A program made the position numbers and the translations under genes. This document shows positions 33,333-44,917 of a stretch of 64,000 nt of DNA, in pieces. Below the pieces are notes generated by a model. That model ran no database searches and had not been told where the DNA came from. It was given only the letters and a program-made list of their open reading frames with translations. The first letter of the stretch is position 1, and every line of letters starts with the position of its first letter. Source of the DNA: Hericium rajendrae (Eukaryota; Basidiomycota; Agaricomycetes; Russulales; Hericiaceae); assembly GCA_033439255.1 (NCBI GenBank), contig JAVRDV010000017.1:248001-312000 (forward strand), read 5' to 3'.

Positions 33333-36300
33333 CACGTTTAGCTAAACGCATCAGCTAAGAGATCTAATCTGCGGTCAATTTTGTGCACATCTTACCGTTG
33401 CGGCTGCTGATACCGCCGGCTACTCGCTTCCCATGCGCATCCCGTGCATGCACCCGTGCCCGCCCGCTGCTCGCTTCCCATCTGCACCCCCGCCCGCTCG
33501 CCCACTGTTTGCACGCCCGCCCGCGCCCATGCCGCACACAGCGGCGCGTCTGCTCATGCATCGGCGTGCCTGCCCGTTGCACATCCGCACAGTCGGCCTG
33601 ATCGCGGGTTGCATGCAGGGCGGCGCGCCTGCCCGCAGCCTGCCTGCAGCAGTTCGCCATGCTGCCCGCCCGCCCACGCCTGCTACACATGCCACCCACG
33701 GCACGCGCTGTCGCCCGCTGGGTGTTCATTGCCGCCCGCCGGCCACTACCGACGCTGCTCGCCGACAGCTGGTGGCACTCGATGCCTGTTGGCGAGCGCA
33801 GACTACCGGCGCGATGGGCAGTGGTAGTGCAAGGGCGCGGGCAGGTGCGGTGTGGGATGGGGCGTATGATGCGGGCGGGGGCGCAGAAATGGGAATCGGG
33901 ATGGGGAACAATAAGAATGAGACATACCTGCGGGGCTGCAGATGTGCGGCTGCCCCTCGCAGCGCTCACGTTGCAACCCCGTGCCCTTCGCCTGCGCATA
34001 CCTGCCGCCGCCGCCGCAGGCATCGCCCCTCCTCTAACCGAAACCCGGAGCACGCTCGTCGGCTCCATGGCTGGCGTTGTGTTGTCGTCGGGCCACTTCC
34101 ATGGCTGGCGTGTTTGCTCGTGCGTAAAGAGGCGGGTAGTTGGCCGCGCGCAGGGAGGTCATGAGCGCATGCGCAGCGTGTTGAGCTGGCGCGTGCAGGA
34201 GGCGTGGATGGGTGCTGAACGGCGTACGAGAAGCGCTTAGTGAAAGCGCGGAATCGTGAGCGAGCAACGGTAATGGTGAGTGAGCGCGCGGGCCAATGAG
34301 CAAGCCCAGAGGGTGGACGAGGTCGGGATGACGGACGATGGACGACGGAGGAGGATAACGTCCTGGGCGGTTGAACATGCCCAGAAAGGCAGTTCGGCAC
34401 TCGCTGAGGCATGGTGGCTGAGCCTGAGCAGCCCGAAACTCGAGGAGGAGGAGGACCGGGGGAGTATTACGACGAGATTTACGATGCAATTGGAAGGAAA
34501 TCGGTACATTACATAGTCTACAATGTACATGCCAAACCTCTAACTCTTAAACGAAAAATTAGAGCCAGAATGATAAATATACTAGCGAAGCAGAGGATCT
34601 CAATCAAATTTTGCACAATAGAATCCTCAATCACCCACATGTCCCGAATCTAGTGAGGTAAACTTATTATTAATACTCTTATACATGTGCTTGCGAAGTC
34701 TCAGAATTTTCGGGCAAGAATGAAGACCTTGAGAGCCGGAATATCCCCAAAATCATGCCGTTCTCTACACAAAAAACTAAGATAGTCGAGATCTGTCTTA
34801 TCTGTGTGTGAAATAAAACCTCATAAAATAGTATTACACTCAGAAAACATTCCTACAAGTGATTATGTCATCCGATATATATAGAGAGGATGATATGTTG
34901 CAGAATCGCAGCTCGAAAGTGGTGCCCGGCGTGCCCGAGGCGCACTGTTCGAGCTCGCGCATTCAGCACTAACGACAAGCGCCGTACATTCCGCACGCGC
35001 TTGTCATCACTTCGCTCATAGCTCATCTCCACCACATTCTATTTCTACAAAACTTTTCGAGCTACTTTGAAGTTGCACTCGCAGTCTCCCATATTAAATA
35101 TGCAATTTAATTTAATTTACATGTCCTCGAACGGGCTTTGTTCGACGAGCCCGAGGCGTCCTTTGGCAATTGCCGAACAACGTCACAAGCCCGTTCGAAT
35201 CGCTTTCTTGTCCTCCCTCCTCCTCCTTCCTCCATCCTCCCCCGTCTCCTCCCTGTTCACCGTCTCACCTCTCATATCGTCTTCTCGCTCCCGTTCGTCA
35301 ATCCTTCCACCTCCTCAGACTGCCTCTTGCGGCCTCAAAGTCCTCCGAGCTCGAAGGCTCCCACCCGATTGACACGTCACACATGACACGCTTGCGCCAA
35401 CACCACGCGAGCTCGAACAGCATGTGCCGCGCGTGTGCACCACCCCATCATATGCCAGCATGTCCCCACTACCTCCCGCATGCCAAGATGCCATGCCGAC
35501 GCCGACGTACGTCAGCACCACGGTCGCCACGGGTTCGCTAACATGCCAGCGCATCACCAGCGACCCAATGCATGATGCCAGCACCTTAATGCCATCGCCG
35601 CACGGCAGTATGGTGCAGCAGCAGTGCGTACAAGCCGCGCAGCACAGCTGTGTGCCCGACAGCACACTGCACCCTGCCCCGTGTCCATGCCACATTGTGC
35701 CAGTGCACAGTCATGTGCGGTAGGTGCGCCGTAAGTGTGGCCAACGACGGATAGGATGCTGGGCTCCGACAATGTGGACAAAGGGCACGGGGGATGGGAG
35801 GAATGCCGTGTGCTTGAAGGGTGCACGCATGAGGTACGTGGCGCTACGAGGCAGAGCACCTGGCACGCGGGGCAGGCAGAGCTGCATAAGCTGCGTGCGG
35901 TCTTCAAGTTGGGTCTCGCCAAGGCCCAGCAGTTGATCGCATGCGGCGTGGGCTTCCTGCTGCATCGTCGCGTAGCATATGCTGCGTGCCCACGGCGGAG
36001 AGCCGGGGCGGGTGTGCAGCGAGCCTATCAGGCCGCAGGCGGGCACTATGGAGGAGAATGGCAGTGTGTACGTGACCCTACGCGCACAGGCGGTGTGTGC
36101 GGCGGTGATGCGCATGGTGCGTGGGAGGCGTGGCGCGTCCGCGCAGCAGGCCTGTGGAAGTGCGGGCCATTGCCCGCTAGCGGCGGATGCACAGGTGGGC
36201 GCAGCAGGCATGTGCACGGCGTGCTGCTGTGCAGGGGGTGAAGACAAGTGGCAGATGCGGTGCGCATGGTACGTAGCGAGTTTGAGCATGGCAGCCAAGT

Positions 36301-36790
36301 GTGGCCATACAAGGTGCGTGTGGCCAGGGGATGGTGTGTGAGAGGGGTGGGGATGGTCCAGCGAGGACGTGCGGAGGCACGCGGCGGGAGCGGTGTGCAG
36401 GTGTGGGCAGGGCGTGTGGACATGGTGTCCGCTGAGCGGGGCTTATGCATCCCAACGAGCCCGCGGTGGGCACGCATGCAGCGAATGCGCGAAGAAAACG
36501 ACGGCGCATGCCGCAAACGCCCCATGGCGGGGCCGTAGCGCCCATGAGGGTGGCTGCGGCTGTGGTGTCAGTGGCGGGCGTGGCAAGCATGGTAGATGCC
36601 GCCAGCACATGGACTCGTGAGAGTCGGTAGTGCGGGCGGTGGCAGGGGGAGGCGGGGGTGCTGTGCACTGTGGGTGATACACAGCAGGCAGGTGCAGAGC
36701 GCTGCAGGCGTGTAGTGGGTGCCCCCTGCCGCTGCACGGCGAGACCCCGGGCGGGACAGGGCAGGGCATTACGCAGTAGCTGGTAGCACC
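33333..36790. other. GC-rich stretch without supported genes
   Basis: From 33360 to 34480 and 35380 to 36780 the sequence is CpG-rich, and several frames are open at once on both strands. The translations are dominated by Ala/Arg/Pro/His/Cys and carry no domain. The part at 34500-35100 is AT-rich and also empty. I see no tRNA or rRNA. Confidence 0.5.
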
Positions 36791-36814
36791 CCTGTAACTT
36801 ACCATACATTTATC

Positions 36815-36930
36815 TAATTGTGTACATTTAGCTATATGCCTGACAAGCTGCCGGTGATGACTTACTGGGCATTTAGGTATATGTTGGGTGGCTACTACTG
36901 TACATTTAGCTAAATGGCTACAGGGTCGAC
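36815..36930 (+). repeat. Small dispersed repeat, copy 2
   Basis: It runs from CATTTAGCTATATGCC to TTTAGCTAAATGGC and aligns in inverted orientation with 27416-27510. It borders the 3' end of the KDZ relic at 36933. Confidence 0.55.
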
Positions 36931-36932
36931 TG

Positions 36933-38753
36933 TCACATCAGAGCTGTGATTTGGCTGCGAGCGCAGGTATTGGAATTCTGACCCGGGCCATTGACATGGG
37001 TACTCTTGTAGTGAATAAGCCCCATGCAGACATGGATCTGACGTCGCACGTGGTGCAAGGCATCATTGGCCTGGGCCTCTCGCAGCCGGGCCTCCTTGTC
37101 AAGTAGGTCCTTGATCCCGGGGAGATCATGATGTTGGTCTGGTAGTTCTGAGGGTAACCAGAGCTTCGCCAGCTCAGGTTTATTGTCCAGTCCGCCGCGG
37201 GTCGCAGACCTAACCCCATCGACACAAGAGAAATCAACTTCCTCCAGGAGTTGGGTTACACATGGCATGTACGCAGCCTGGATCTGTCTCCACATTGCAA
37301 TGCGGTTGTGCAATATACTGCGTTTCTCCGTGAGATTTGCCTTTTTCTCACTAGTCGTAGTGGCGACCGTCGCTCGTGCTTGCAGAGTACACCTAAGATG
37401 CATTTATCAATTCAAATCTGTGCACAGCATCTGAACCATATGTATTGTTGCTCCTCGATATCGAGTCCTACTGTCAAGAATACGCTTGGCATCATCTCGT
37501 GTAGGGGAAGCGCTCCATGCCTGGCTTCTTTGGCCTCTTCTTCCTGCAGCTTACAATGGACGTCAGCGAGAGACGTACCTGCAAGCAAAATCAGCTAAGT
37601 TTATCTGAAGAGCTATACATGACTTACTCTTCTGCTTCTCTTCGTAAGGGTTCAGATTTGTAGGCGATTGTTCGTATGAGATAACCATGTCCTCCCATAT
37701 ACCCGTGTACCTGACAGAGACAGTCTCATGGAGGTCTTTGAAAATCAGACATTGTGCTTTGAGTTCTTCAATGGTGCCTTCAAGCACGGTATGTAAAGCC
37801 AGACCTAAATCATTCTACATCAGTAAAAATCAACATCAAACATGAAGGCATGGATGTACGAAGCTTCATTGTTTTTTGCCAGTTCACAGTGCCGAAAATG
37901 TCGTTGAGCACCTCGTGCCGATTGGCGGCAGACATTTCTCGAGTGCTGAGTGCGGCAGGGTTCGTGAGAGCCCAGTTACTCTCTATACCTTCGCTGCTCG
38001 TACGACCAACGCCACACTTGAAATTGAGTGAAAATGGTCCTTGACATTTCTCGCCATGAGCGAGGAGGTGGAACTTGGGCACAGCCCAGCGGACCTCGAC
38101 ATTGCTCAAGTCAAATTGGAGTTCAGGTGGTAGCTTGTGAAATCATCAAAAGAAGTTGACTTTGAATGAACAAGAGATGTCGTAGGAAAGCAGGAGCTGG
38201 AGGATGAAGGCTGCAGTTAGGACCAGGGTTGACAAAAGCATGTAATCTATATTACAATAACTGCAGGAATATGAGTTTGTAGACTTCTCAGTGTTGGATG
38301 GAGACTTACCGCTCGCCGCATTGCAAATCCACTACCCCATGCTTGCGATAGTAGCAGTGGCAAGTGCAAATAACCACCCCGATGCCCGTGACTGTGAACC
38401 TCTTTTGAGTCACCACATTCGCATGATTGATGGCTGAGTGGTTCGAATCACAATGTTTCATCTGTTCTCCAGGGAGTCAGTGTCATAGACACATGGTAAC
38501 TAACTAAATCACTCACTTCCCGTTCTTCGTTATAATTGACCAGATACTGCTGGTACTCAGCTTCATGGATGAAGTATGCCCATCCAGATGCTAACTCTTG
38601 TTGATTGTCCCTTTTCTTCTTCAGCTTGAGCTTGGAGGTGTCCCAGTCACTGAAATACATTATATAGGGCAACTTGCCTAAAACGTATTACAAAAAACCC
38701 AGCAACTGCTGATCAGCCAGTCGCTGGGCACATTATAATTCACACAGGTAAAG
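36933..38753 (-). pseudogene. KDZ-type transposase, 5'-truncated and decayed
   Basis: Reading right to left: NYNVPSDWL directly at the gypsy LTR boundary (about 38720); SDWDTSKLKLKKKRDNQQE and ASGWAYFIHEAEYQQYL (38650-38550); CDSNHSAINHANVVTQKRF, CTCHCYYRKHGVVDLQCGER (38450-38310); LLSYDISC (about 38190); VRWAVPKFHLLAHGEKCQGP, GRTSSEGIESNWAL (38095-37960); and LTEKRSILHNRIAMWRQIQA, LWLPSEL, GIKDLLDKEARLREAQANDA (37330-37050). These are the ordered landmarks of KDZ transposases, whose catalytic region includes the YDI and KFHLxAHGxxC motifs. Two adjacent TGA codons fall near 38143-38148, between the YDISC and WAVPKFH blocks. The N-terminus is lost where Gypsy A begins at 38754, and the extreme C-terminus ends at the small repeat at 36930. 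Confidence 0.8.
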
Positions 38754-39176
38754 TGTCACAGATCGCTCCATTTCTCTCCGCCTTCTTCTCTGCCATCAAG
38801 GCATCGCATCGGTCATGTGCTCCAGCAGCCCCATCACATGTTCACTTCCTCACATGACCTGGGGCTATCCTTCACCCATGCCCTTGTTCCCCTTTGGGAC
38901 ATCCTATTGTTCTCCCTCCCATTGTTCTTCTTTTGGCCACCATTGTTCTCACTCTATTGTTCAACCCATTATGGTGTCCATTGTTCTTTTCCCATTGTTG
39001 TCCCAGTACTTATAGGCTCTCTGTTGCTCGTCTATTTCCCTAGATTGTCCATTTCGTCTGTACCGCACTGTACCTCCAATACAGGTCACTGCACTGCTAG
39101 TCGCTCTCTGCTCTCTCGCTCCCATCATCGCTGGTGACTTGGGTGGTTCTCTGCTGTCTACAACCGAGTCTTGACA
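38754..39176 (+). repeat. 5' LTR of Gypsy A
   Basis: Begins TGTCACAGATCG and ends CCGAGTCTTGACA. The same 423-bp unit recurs at 57833. Confidence 0.96.
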
Positions 39177-39363
39177 CCTGGACAATCTCTCATACACCCG
39201 CCTCACCTCCCTACTATCGCCCATCATACCTTTCTTCTTTGAACCCTTCACCGCCGACATCTTCACCGAATCTCGACATCCATTCCATCAACCTCATCTC
39301 CCCTTCCCCATCGCCAACACCATCGAGGGCAGTGCACTCATCCCCCTCCTCCGCTATTGTGCT

Positions 39364-39729
39364 GTGAAGCGTTGGGAAGCTGAAGGAGTTTGGTTTCGAT
39401 TGAGGTCGTGGAAACCACGTGCAGGTGCTATCTCCATTGCCTTATACGTTCGAATTCGAGTTTCCTTTGACATCGACTTGCAAGAATTCACGTTCGGTGC
39501 CTCGGACATCGCTTACCACTGTCGCCAACCCAACCGAGGATCCCCTGCAAGTATCCTCCCATCGACCTCGTTCCCCTTTTGCACACTAGGTCTCTTCACC
39601 CCTGAACCCTCGCCTGAGCCTGTGTGGGCCAGAGAACGCCTCGGCCACCGATTCCTCAGAACCCCATACTCGGATCCCCTGTACCCTCGTGCTCTTGGTC
39701 ATCGCCCAGTTGCGGCTGACTTCCTCTAG
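39364..39729 (+). pseudogene. Gypsy A, possible N-terminal Gag frame (frameshifted)
   Basis: The frame begins MKRWEAEGVWFRLRSW 188 bp after the 5' LTR and ends at 39729, overlapping the next frame, which is open from 39720 and continues Gag. No ATG starts the second frame before 40416. The likeliest explanation is that the two were one reading frame, separated by a small indel near 39700. I cannot exclude that translation simply starts downstream. Confidence 0.45.
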
Positions 39730-40784
39730 ACCTCATCATTGATCCCACCGACCCCCGTTTCCAGACCACCGAACCATATCCACTTGGCATCTTTGCCTCG
39801 CTCGATGAATACTTCATCTACACCCTTTCTGGCATCGTTCGAGTAGACTTCGACACTCCGGACGAGGACGACGACGGTCCTGCACAGTGGTACTTCGCTG
39901 ATCGTGACGACCAGGAGGACCTCGAGCTTAACGACTTTGACGTCGCAGCTACAGAACACCGCCGTCTACACCCCGCTACCCCACCACTTCCCACCATTGC
40001 CCTTTCTAGCGCAGATTCTCCCCCTGCTCGCACTGCACCACTTGTTGTTCCCCCAGGTATTACCTTCAATCCGGTAACCAACAACTACTACGCATACCGC
40101 TCCGACACCAATCGGCTTGTAGTCGGTTGGCAACCCAGCCTCGTAGACGAAAGTGACCTGTGGTTTTGGCAGGCCAGTACCCTCTTCTTATCTGCTGCAG
40201 AACTTGCACTCTCTCAGGCAGTTATAGAGAATCTCGCTCAGCAACAAGCTACCCGCCTCGATACCCTTCGGGCCCCACTACCACCACCTGTTTCAACGCC
40301 TACCCCAGTACCAGTCCCCTCACCTGCTCCACCCATTGCCGCTGTTGCATCGACATCCACCGTCAACGTCAAACCAATCATCGCCCCAGCCCCTCCTGTC
40401 CAACCGTCCATCGACATGTCCAACCCTGAGATCGGCGTCAAACCTGCTCCCTTTGAGGGAGATCGTTCCAAGTCCAAGGAATTCCAGCTGCGTATTCGCT
40501 TATTCCTTCGTGCCAACTCTGTCAGGTATAAAGAGGATACCGCCCAGATCTCCCTCTTTCTTGACCTCTGCCAGGGCCCCATTGCTGGCCAGTGGGCCAC
40601 CCAGCGTGTCGAGGAGATCCTCGAGGACGACGATCTCGTGGCTGCAAACACATCTCCAGCTCACGTTCCCCGTTACGCCAACCTCACTGCCCTTCGAACT
40701 CGCTTCAACTTGGACTTCTCCCCCCTTGACGACTCCAAGGACGCCTCCCATGCCATCCAGACCCTCCAGATGGGTACGCGCTGA
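39720..40784 (+). pseudogene. Gypsy A Gag, central part, cut by Gypsy B
   Basis: The frame reads PLGIFASLDEYFIYTL, an acidic and proline-rich region, then MSNPEIGVKPAPFEGDRSKS (ATG at 40416). It next enters the Ty3-type retrotransposon Gag core (FQLRIRLFLRANSVRYKEDT, GPIAGQWATQRVEEIL). It stops at 40784 only because TGA is the first codon of the inserted Gypsy B LTR. Gag continues in phase from 53180 with VVDYITEFESFAPHTGYND. Gag would coat the element RNA in cytoplasmic particles. Confidence 0.85.
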
Positions 40785-41801
40785 TGTGTGGACCCTGGGA
40801 ATGGAGGCAGCAGCCAAAACCAAAACCAACAGAGTACCGGGGGGTGCGAGGGGACCAAGTATCTCAAGAGGGGAGCGCCGAGACGTGTAGCTGACGGGTG
40901 ATCGTACTACGGGTAGGGGAGCAAGGCCGCGGGGGGCGAGCTTGCTGCGCGTGGGCGACTTCCGACGCGGCTCTGCTAGGGACGATGACGGTACGACAAG
41001 ACTCACGGGTCTTAGGTGATACGGCTTGTAGATAACGGCGCGGTGACGAGTACGACGAATACGATGAGCGACACGAGAAAGTGAGAAGAGCTACGTCTGA
41101 GACGGGCTTAGAGGCTGGGGTGAGAACGTCAAACGGCGGGCTTTGTGAGATCTGAGCTCTGAGGGGAAAAAGGCAGATTCCGTTCTGATTCTCTAAGTCA
41201 GTAGCTACGGTACAAATGGGCAAGGCCGCCTCAGGCGGCCCGGCGCGACTTCCTACGACAACCTCCCACTGACCGACCCAATCTCCAATTCCTTCCTGAT
41301 CCTGCCTGCTCCGGGTCCCTTGGCGAGTGGAGTCGTTGCGGCTCAGCCCGTGTAGGGCAGAGGGCGTGCGCGTGGTACGAACGAATCAAAGGTGCCGCCT
41401 TACAACGTCGCCCGGGGCGTGCGTCGGGAACGGCGGGCGCGTTGAGCTGGAATGGCTGGGATGACGTCAGTAGCGCACTGTCGTGGGCACCGCTCGTGAT
41501 CCGGGGGCGTGTGGGCATTCGAGGGCACGTTGATTGAGCCGGCTGGTTCGCTGGGCGCGCTTCTGTTCCTGTGCCGCTGACTCGTCCGGCCGGTTGATCT
41601 CCGGCCCGTTCGGTGCATCGGACCACGGGACACCGGCTTTAGTCCGACCCGGTCGGTCCCGAACCCGTGGGGGCGCTTGTCCTGTGTGGGGAGCAACGTC
41701 GCGGTGGGCGGACTTGGTGCGGCTGAGGTGAAGTGAAGCGGGACGGGCAAGGAGGTGGGGAGTGGGCAATGCCGTTGCAAGGTGCGCTAAAGGGCGCATC
41801 A
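40782..41801 (-). repeat. Gypsy B 3' LTR (left in this window)
   Basis: 1,020 bp. It differs from the other LTR by about two dozen substitutions, all transitions as far as I could see, plus a 188-bp length difference. Confidence 0.95.
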
Positions 41802-41813
41802 TTCTCCCCCTAA
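41802..41813 (-). promoter_or_regulatory. Polypurine tract of Gypsy B
   Basis: On the minus strand TTAGGGGGAGAA directly precedes the 3' LTR at 41801. A near-copy is found at 45323-45339 just downstream of the integrase stop. Confidence 0.7.
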
Positions 41814-41927
41814 CTGAAAATTTAGACTCTCCGTAGTCTAATCTGGAGCCCCACGAGGGATTCGGGCACGGGCATGCGTGAAGCCGATTGTGCGACGGTG
41901 CCCTGAGCGGGTGTGCTGCAGCGAGCC

Positions 41928-41936
41928 TATAAAAGG
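41928..41936 (+). promoter_or_regulatory. TATA box of the antisense cassette
   Basis: TATAAAAGG lies about 65 bp upstream of the ATG at 41999, on the strand opposite to Gypsy B. It is a consensus TATA box at a plausible distance for a compact fungal promoter and supports an independent transcript. Confidence 0.65.
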
Positions 41937-41998
41937 CATCTACGCCCCGGGAGGGCACTCAACTCCGAGCCATCTTCGCGCCCGGCAGTCTTGTCCTG

Positions 41999-42907
41999 AT
42001 GAACACCTTCCTTGATCAAGTCTTCCGCCAGAAAGTGACCTGGCTCCTTGCGGAGTGCTCGTGGACCCCGCTCGATGCGTCCACGCTGTCCAAGCGCGAC
42101 GCGGTCATCCGGGAACGCGAGATCTGGGGTCGAGACCTCATGGTCACCGTAGTACGTCCAAGCTCGCTTGTGGCGTTGTTGCGTACCTGCTAATTCTCGG
42201 GACTCCAGAAGGACTACCAGCGCTATGCTGGCGCCATCGACATGGGTCTGCAGGATGACATCACGCAGATGTCGGACCACTTCCTGTCCGAGGCTGCCCG
42301 TGCGTCCGGGAAAGTCTGCCGTTGGCTCGACTGGGGTTGGTACCTCATGCTGTCGCTGAAGCGTGAGTGGCTCGATTCCCTGGAGCACCATCAGGTAGAT
42401 GCCGTGGACCGCCTGTCCGTGGCCGAGTCCGAGCTGTGGGAGACGCGCCGCGTGGTGGTCCTGGAGGAAATCGATATCACCTGCCACAAGTACCAGTATG
42501 ACGTCATAGACGCGGAGGCCTGCAAGCGGGCTCTGGAGCCGTTGTTCGCCAGGCTGCATCAAGCGGTCTCCGCGCCGGAGTTGCCATGGGAAGATGCCGG
42601 GGGAGAGGTGAGCGAGGATCCGCATGAGCTAGAGACGATGCACCGCCTAGTGGCGGAGGCACTCGACTTGGCCGAGCTGCTGCGGCTTCCGCCCTACCGA
42701 GCTGCTGCGGCTTCCGCCCTACCGAGCTGCTGCGGCTTCCGCCCTACCGAGCAGACGAGGAGGGCGCCCGCGACAGGGTTGCGGGAGGGGCCGCGGATTA
42801 GTATAGTACGATGTACGCCGGTGGCGAGCATGCCTCGCCGCTCAATTGAACTATTCTGGTGCCAAGGCACACTATGCTGTCTGTGGGACTTGCCCGTCGC
42901 CGAATAG
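41999..42907 (+). CDS. Antisense cassette gene 1: two-exon protein of unknown function
   Basis: Exon 1 is 41999-42151 (MNTFLDQVFRQKVTWLLAE). A 57-bp intron 42152-42208 has GTACGT, a CTGCTAAT branch-like site and CCAG. Exon 2 starts at 42209 (KDYQRYAGAIDMGLQDDITQ). The protein is helical-looking and charged (WLDWGWYLMLSLKREWLDSL, AVDRLSVAESELWETRRVVV), possibly coiled coil. I recognise no family. At 42672-42750 a 25-bp unit is present three times. With one unit the frame would end at TAG 42799-42801; with three it shifts and runs to 42907 with an unrelated tail. The gene lies between the Gypsy B polypurine tract and integrase, antisense to the element, and has its own TATA box. Whether it is element cargo or a separately inserted gene is open. 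Confidence 0.6.
42672..42750 (+). repeat. 25-bp triplication altering the C-terminus of cassette gene 1
   Basis: CGAGCTGCTGCGGCTTCCGC plus CCTAC occurs three times in tandem. Each extra copy shifts phase by one, so two extra copies shift the downstream frame by 50 bases (+2). Confidence 0.9.
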
Positions 42908-42974
42908 GCTTCCTGTTCGCGAGACACAGCTGAAATGACAAATGGGCGCCAATCGGGGCCTGAGATCCTGATTG

Positions 42975-44894
42975 AGTCCGGAGCGACAACTGTTTTGGCC
43001 GGGTGCCCGCACCGCGGGCTTCTGCGCGAAGCTGCGAAGCTACCTGTACGTGGGGGCTTCTCCGGAGGCAATTCGCCAGGCGCTTCCGTCTTGTCGCGGA
43101 GTCCTTATGAACACTGAGTTGCGAGGCGACTCGCTCCTCAGCACCTCGTCTCCCATGGCTTGCGCGTACGTCGACAACCGCCCCAAGGGTATTCAGGCTC
43201 TCGAATGCCTCTTCGGGTCAGGCCACCCGCGCGAAGGTGACCCCGGCAATGTCTGGGCAGAGTGGATCACCCAGGTTGCCAGTTGCTTGGTGAGTCCGCC
43301 GGCGCACGTTTTGCTTCCGTCCCCGCTGACCACCACTCCTGACAGGGCCCTCTCTTGAGGTCGAATTCGACCCACCTCGACAACGATTTCTTCCGTCGCG
43401 GGATCGCCGACGCCCGTGTAGTCTTCAGCCACCTCGAGCTGAAGTCCGACCGCAAGTGGGGTGCCAAGGTGCTCGACGTCTTCGAGCCCCCCGAAGACCC
43501 GACCGAGACAGAGGACCGGGAGACCGACGAGCTCGAGGAGAGCGACGACGACACCCCGCTCGCAGCCGCGACACCCAAGGGCAAGGGGCCCGCGCAGGTC
43601 GCGCCCGTTTCAACGCGCAAGACAGGGCTCCCTAAGGGCAAAAGGGCGGCCGCGCCAACCAACGAGACCCCGCAGGCCTCGTCTTCCATGCGCATCAGGG
43701 TTCCGTCGCCGCCCTGCTCGCAGACCGGTGAGCAAGACCGCCTCGAAGTCGCCGCCCTGTTGACCACCACCGGTATCATAGACGCATCTGCCGAGCGGGA
43801 CGTAGACCCGGCTCTGGACGCTCCAGTGTCCGCCGCGACTCGCGCGGCCAAGCGTAAGGCCGTAGCACCTGTCGAGGAGGAGGAGGCGGGGGACGAGATT
43901 GTCGAAGTGCCCCCGCCGGCGAAGAGGGCGCGTACGGGGCCGGCTGGCGCCGTCGCTGCGAACGAGGGGAAAGGGAAGGCCAAGGCCAAGGAGCCCGATG
44001 AGAAGTGGGGTCCGGTAAGTACCCATCTCCTCCACCCGTGCTCGACGCTAATTTTCTGTTTGCGTAGTGCCTGCCCGAGCAGTGGTGCACCGCGTGCATC
44101 AACGAGGGCAAGGAGTGCCTCCGCCGGGTCCTCCCTGCGAAGAACGTCAGGCGCGCGAAGCACGAGCGATGCTGCGAGTGCAGCGAGAAGCGCACTTCCT
44201 GCCTCGCCTGTGTCGACCTCAACGCGCATCTGACGCGGATGGGTGTGCCCGTCGTGGATCCCGTTGCCACGCGTGCCGCCACAGCTTCTTCTGGTCGCGA
44301 CCAGGTGGTCGACTCCCCCGTGGTCTTGCCGGGGATACCAGACTCTGCGGGCGCGCTCCGTAAGTCGCTACCCCACTGTTGCTATGCATTTGCTGACCGG
44401 GTGACCGTCCTACAGCCCCGTTCGAGGTGCTCGCATCTCGCCTTCCATTCCCGGTCTCCGACGGCTTCCGTCCAGGGGCCTGGGACTACGTCGACCCCTA
44501 CGCGTGCATTCCGTGCGATTCGTCGCTCCGCCGCACCCTGCTCGCGGAGACCGAGCGGCAGCTCATCGGTTTGTACCTCCAACGCATGTCGAACCACGGC
44601 CAGATCCTCGCCGTCGAGAGGCTCGTCACGGCCCTCTATACGGGCACGCACGGCGAGTATATCACGGCGGAGGTGGATGAAGAGGGCAAGGTCGCCAAGG
44701 ACGAGCCTGCGGACGCCGCTAGCGACGCAGAGGAGGAGGCCGTGGCGAGTCCCACCGCGGGTCCGTCTTCGTGCCCGCTTGCGAGGGAGTCCCCTGTTCC
44801 TTCGGTCGAGGGTCCCGGTGAGCCGTTGGAGCCGACGGCGGCTCCTGTCGCTGAGGTGGCCGCGTCAGAGGAAGTCGTGCCGGCTGACTCCTGA
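42975..44894 (+). CDS. Antisense cassette gene 2: four-exon Cys-cluster protein
   Basis: Exons read about 42975-43289, 43346-44014, 44068-44359 and 44416-44894. Introns have GTGAGT or GTAAGT donors and AG acceptors, and all preserve phase. The 5' end is uncertain: a stop lies just upstream at 42969, so an earlier exon is likely. In order: a Gly/Cys-containing N-terminal part (ALECLFGSGHPREGDPG); a long acidic linker (DPTETEDRETDELEESDDD) with a basic nuclear-signal-like PPPAKRARTG; then a Cys cluster, WCTACINEGKECLRRVL plus CCECSEKRTSCLAC (exon 3); and a C-terminal part with LLAETERQLIGLYLQRMSNH and an acidic tail. The spacing C-x2-C-x6-C and C-C-x2-C-x6-C-x2-C suggests zinc binding but fits no standard class I know. 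A DNA-binding or nuclear role is inferred from composition. Confidence 0.6.
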
Positions 44895-44917
44895 CGAGCG
44901 GGGCTGTCGCTTTGCAC

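Noticed and set aside
33383-34240. Overlapping Ala/Arg/Pro/His-rich ORFs on both strands
   Set aside because: High GC keeps all frames open at once; no domain, splice pattern or repeat-family match.
35711-36809. Long Cys/His/Pro-rich ORFs on the minus strand
   Set aside because: Composition artefact of CpG-rich DNA, mirrored by equally long frames on the plus strand.
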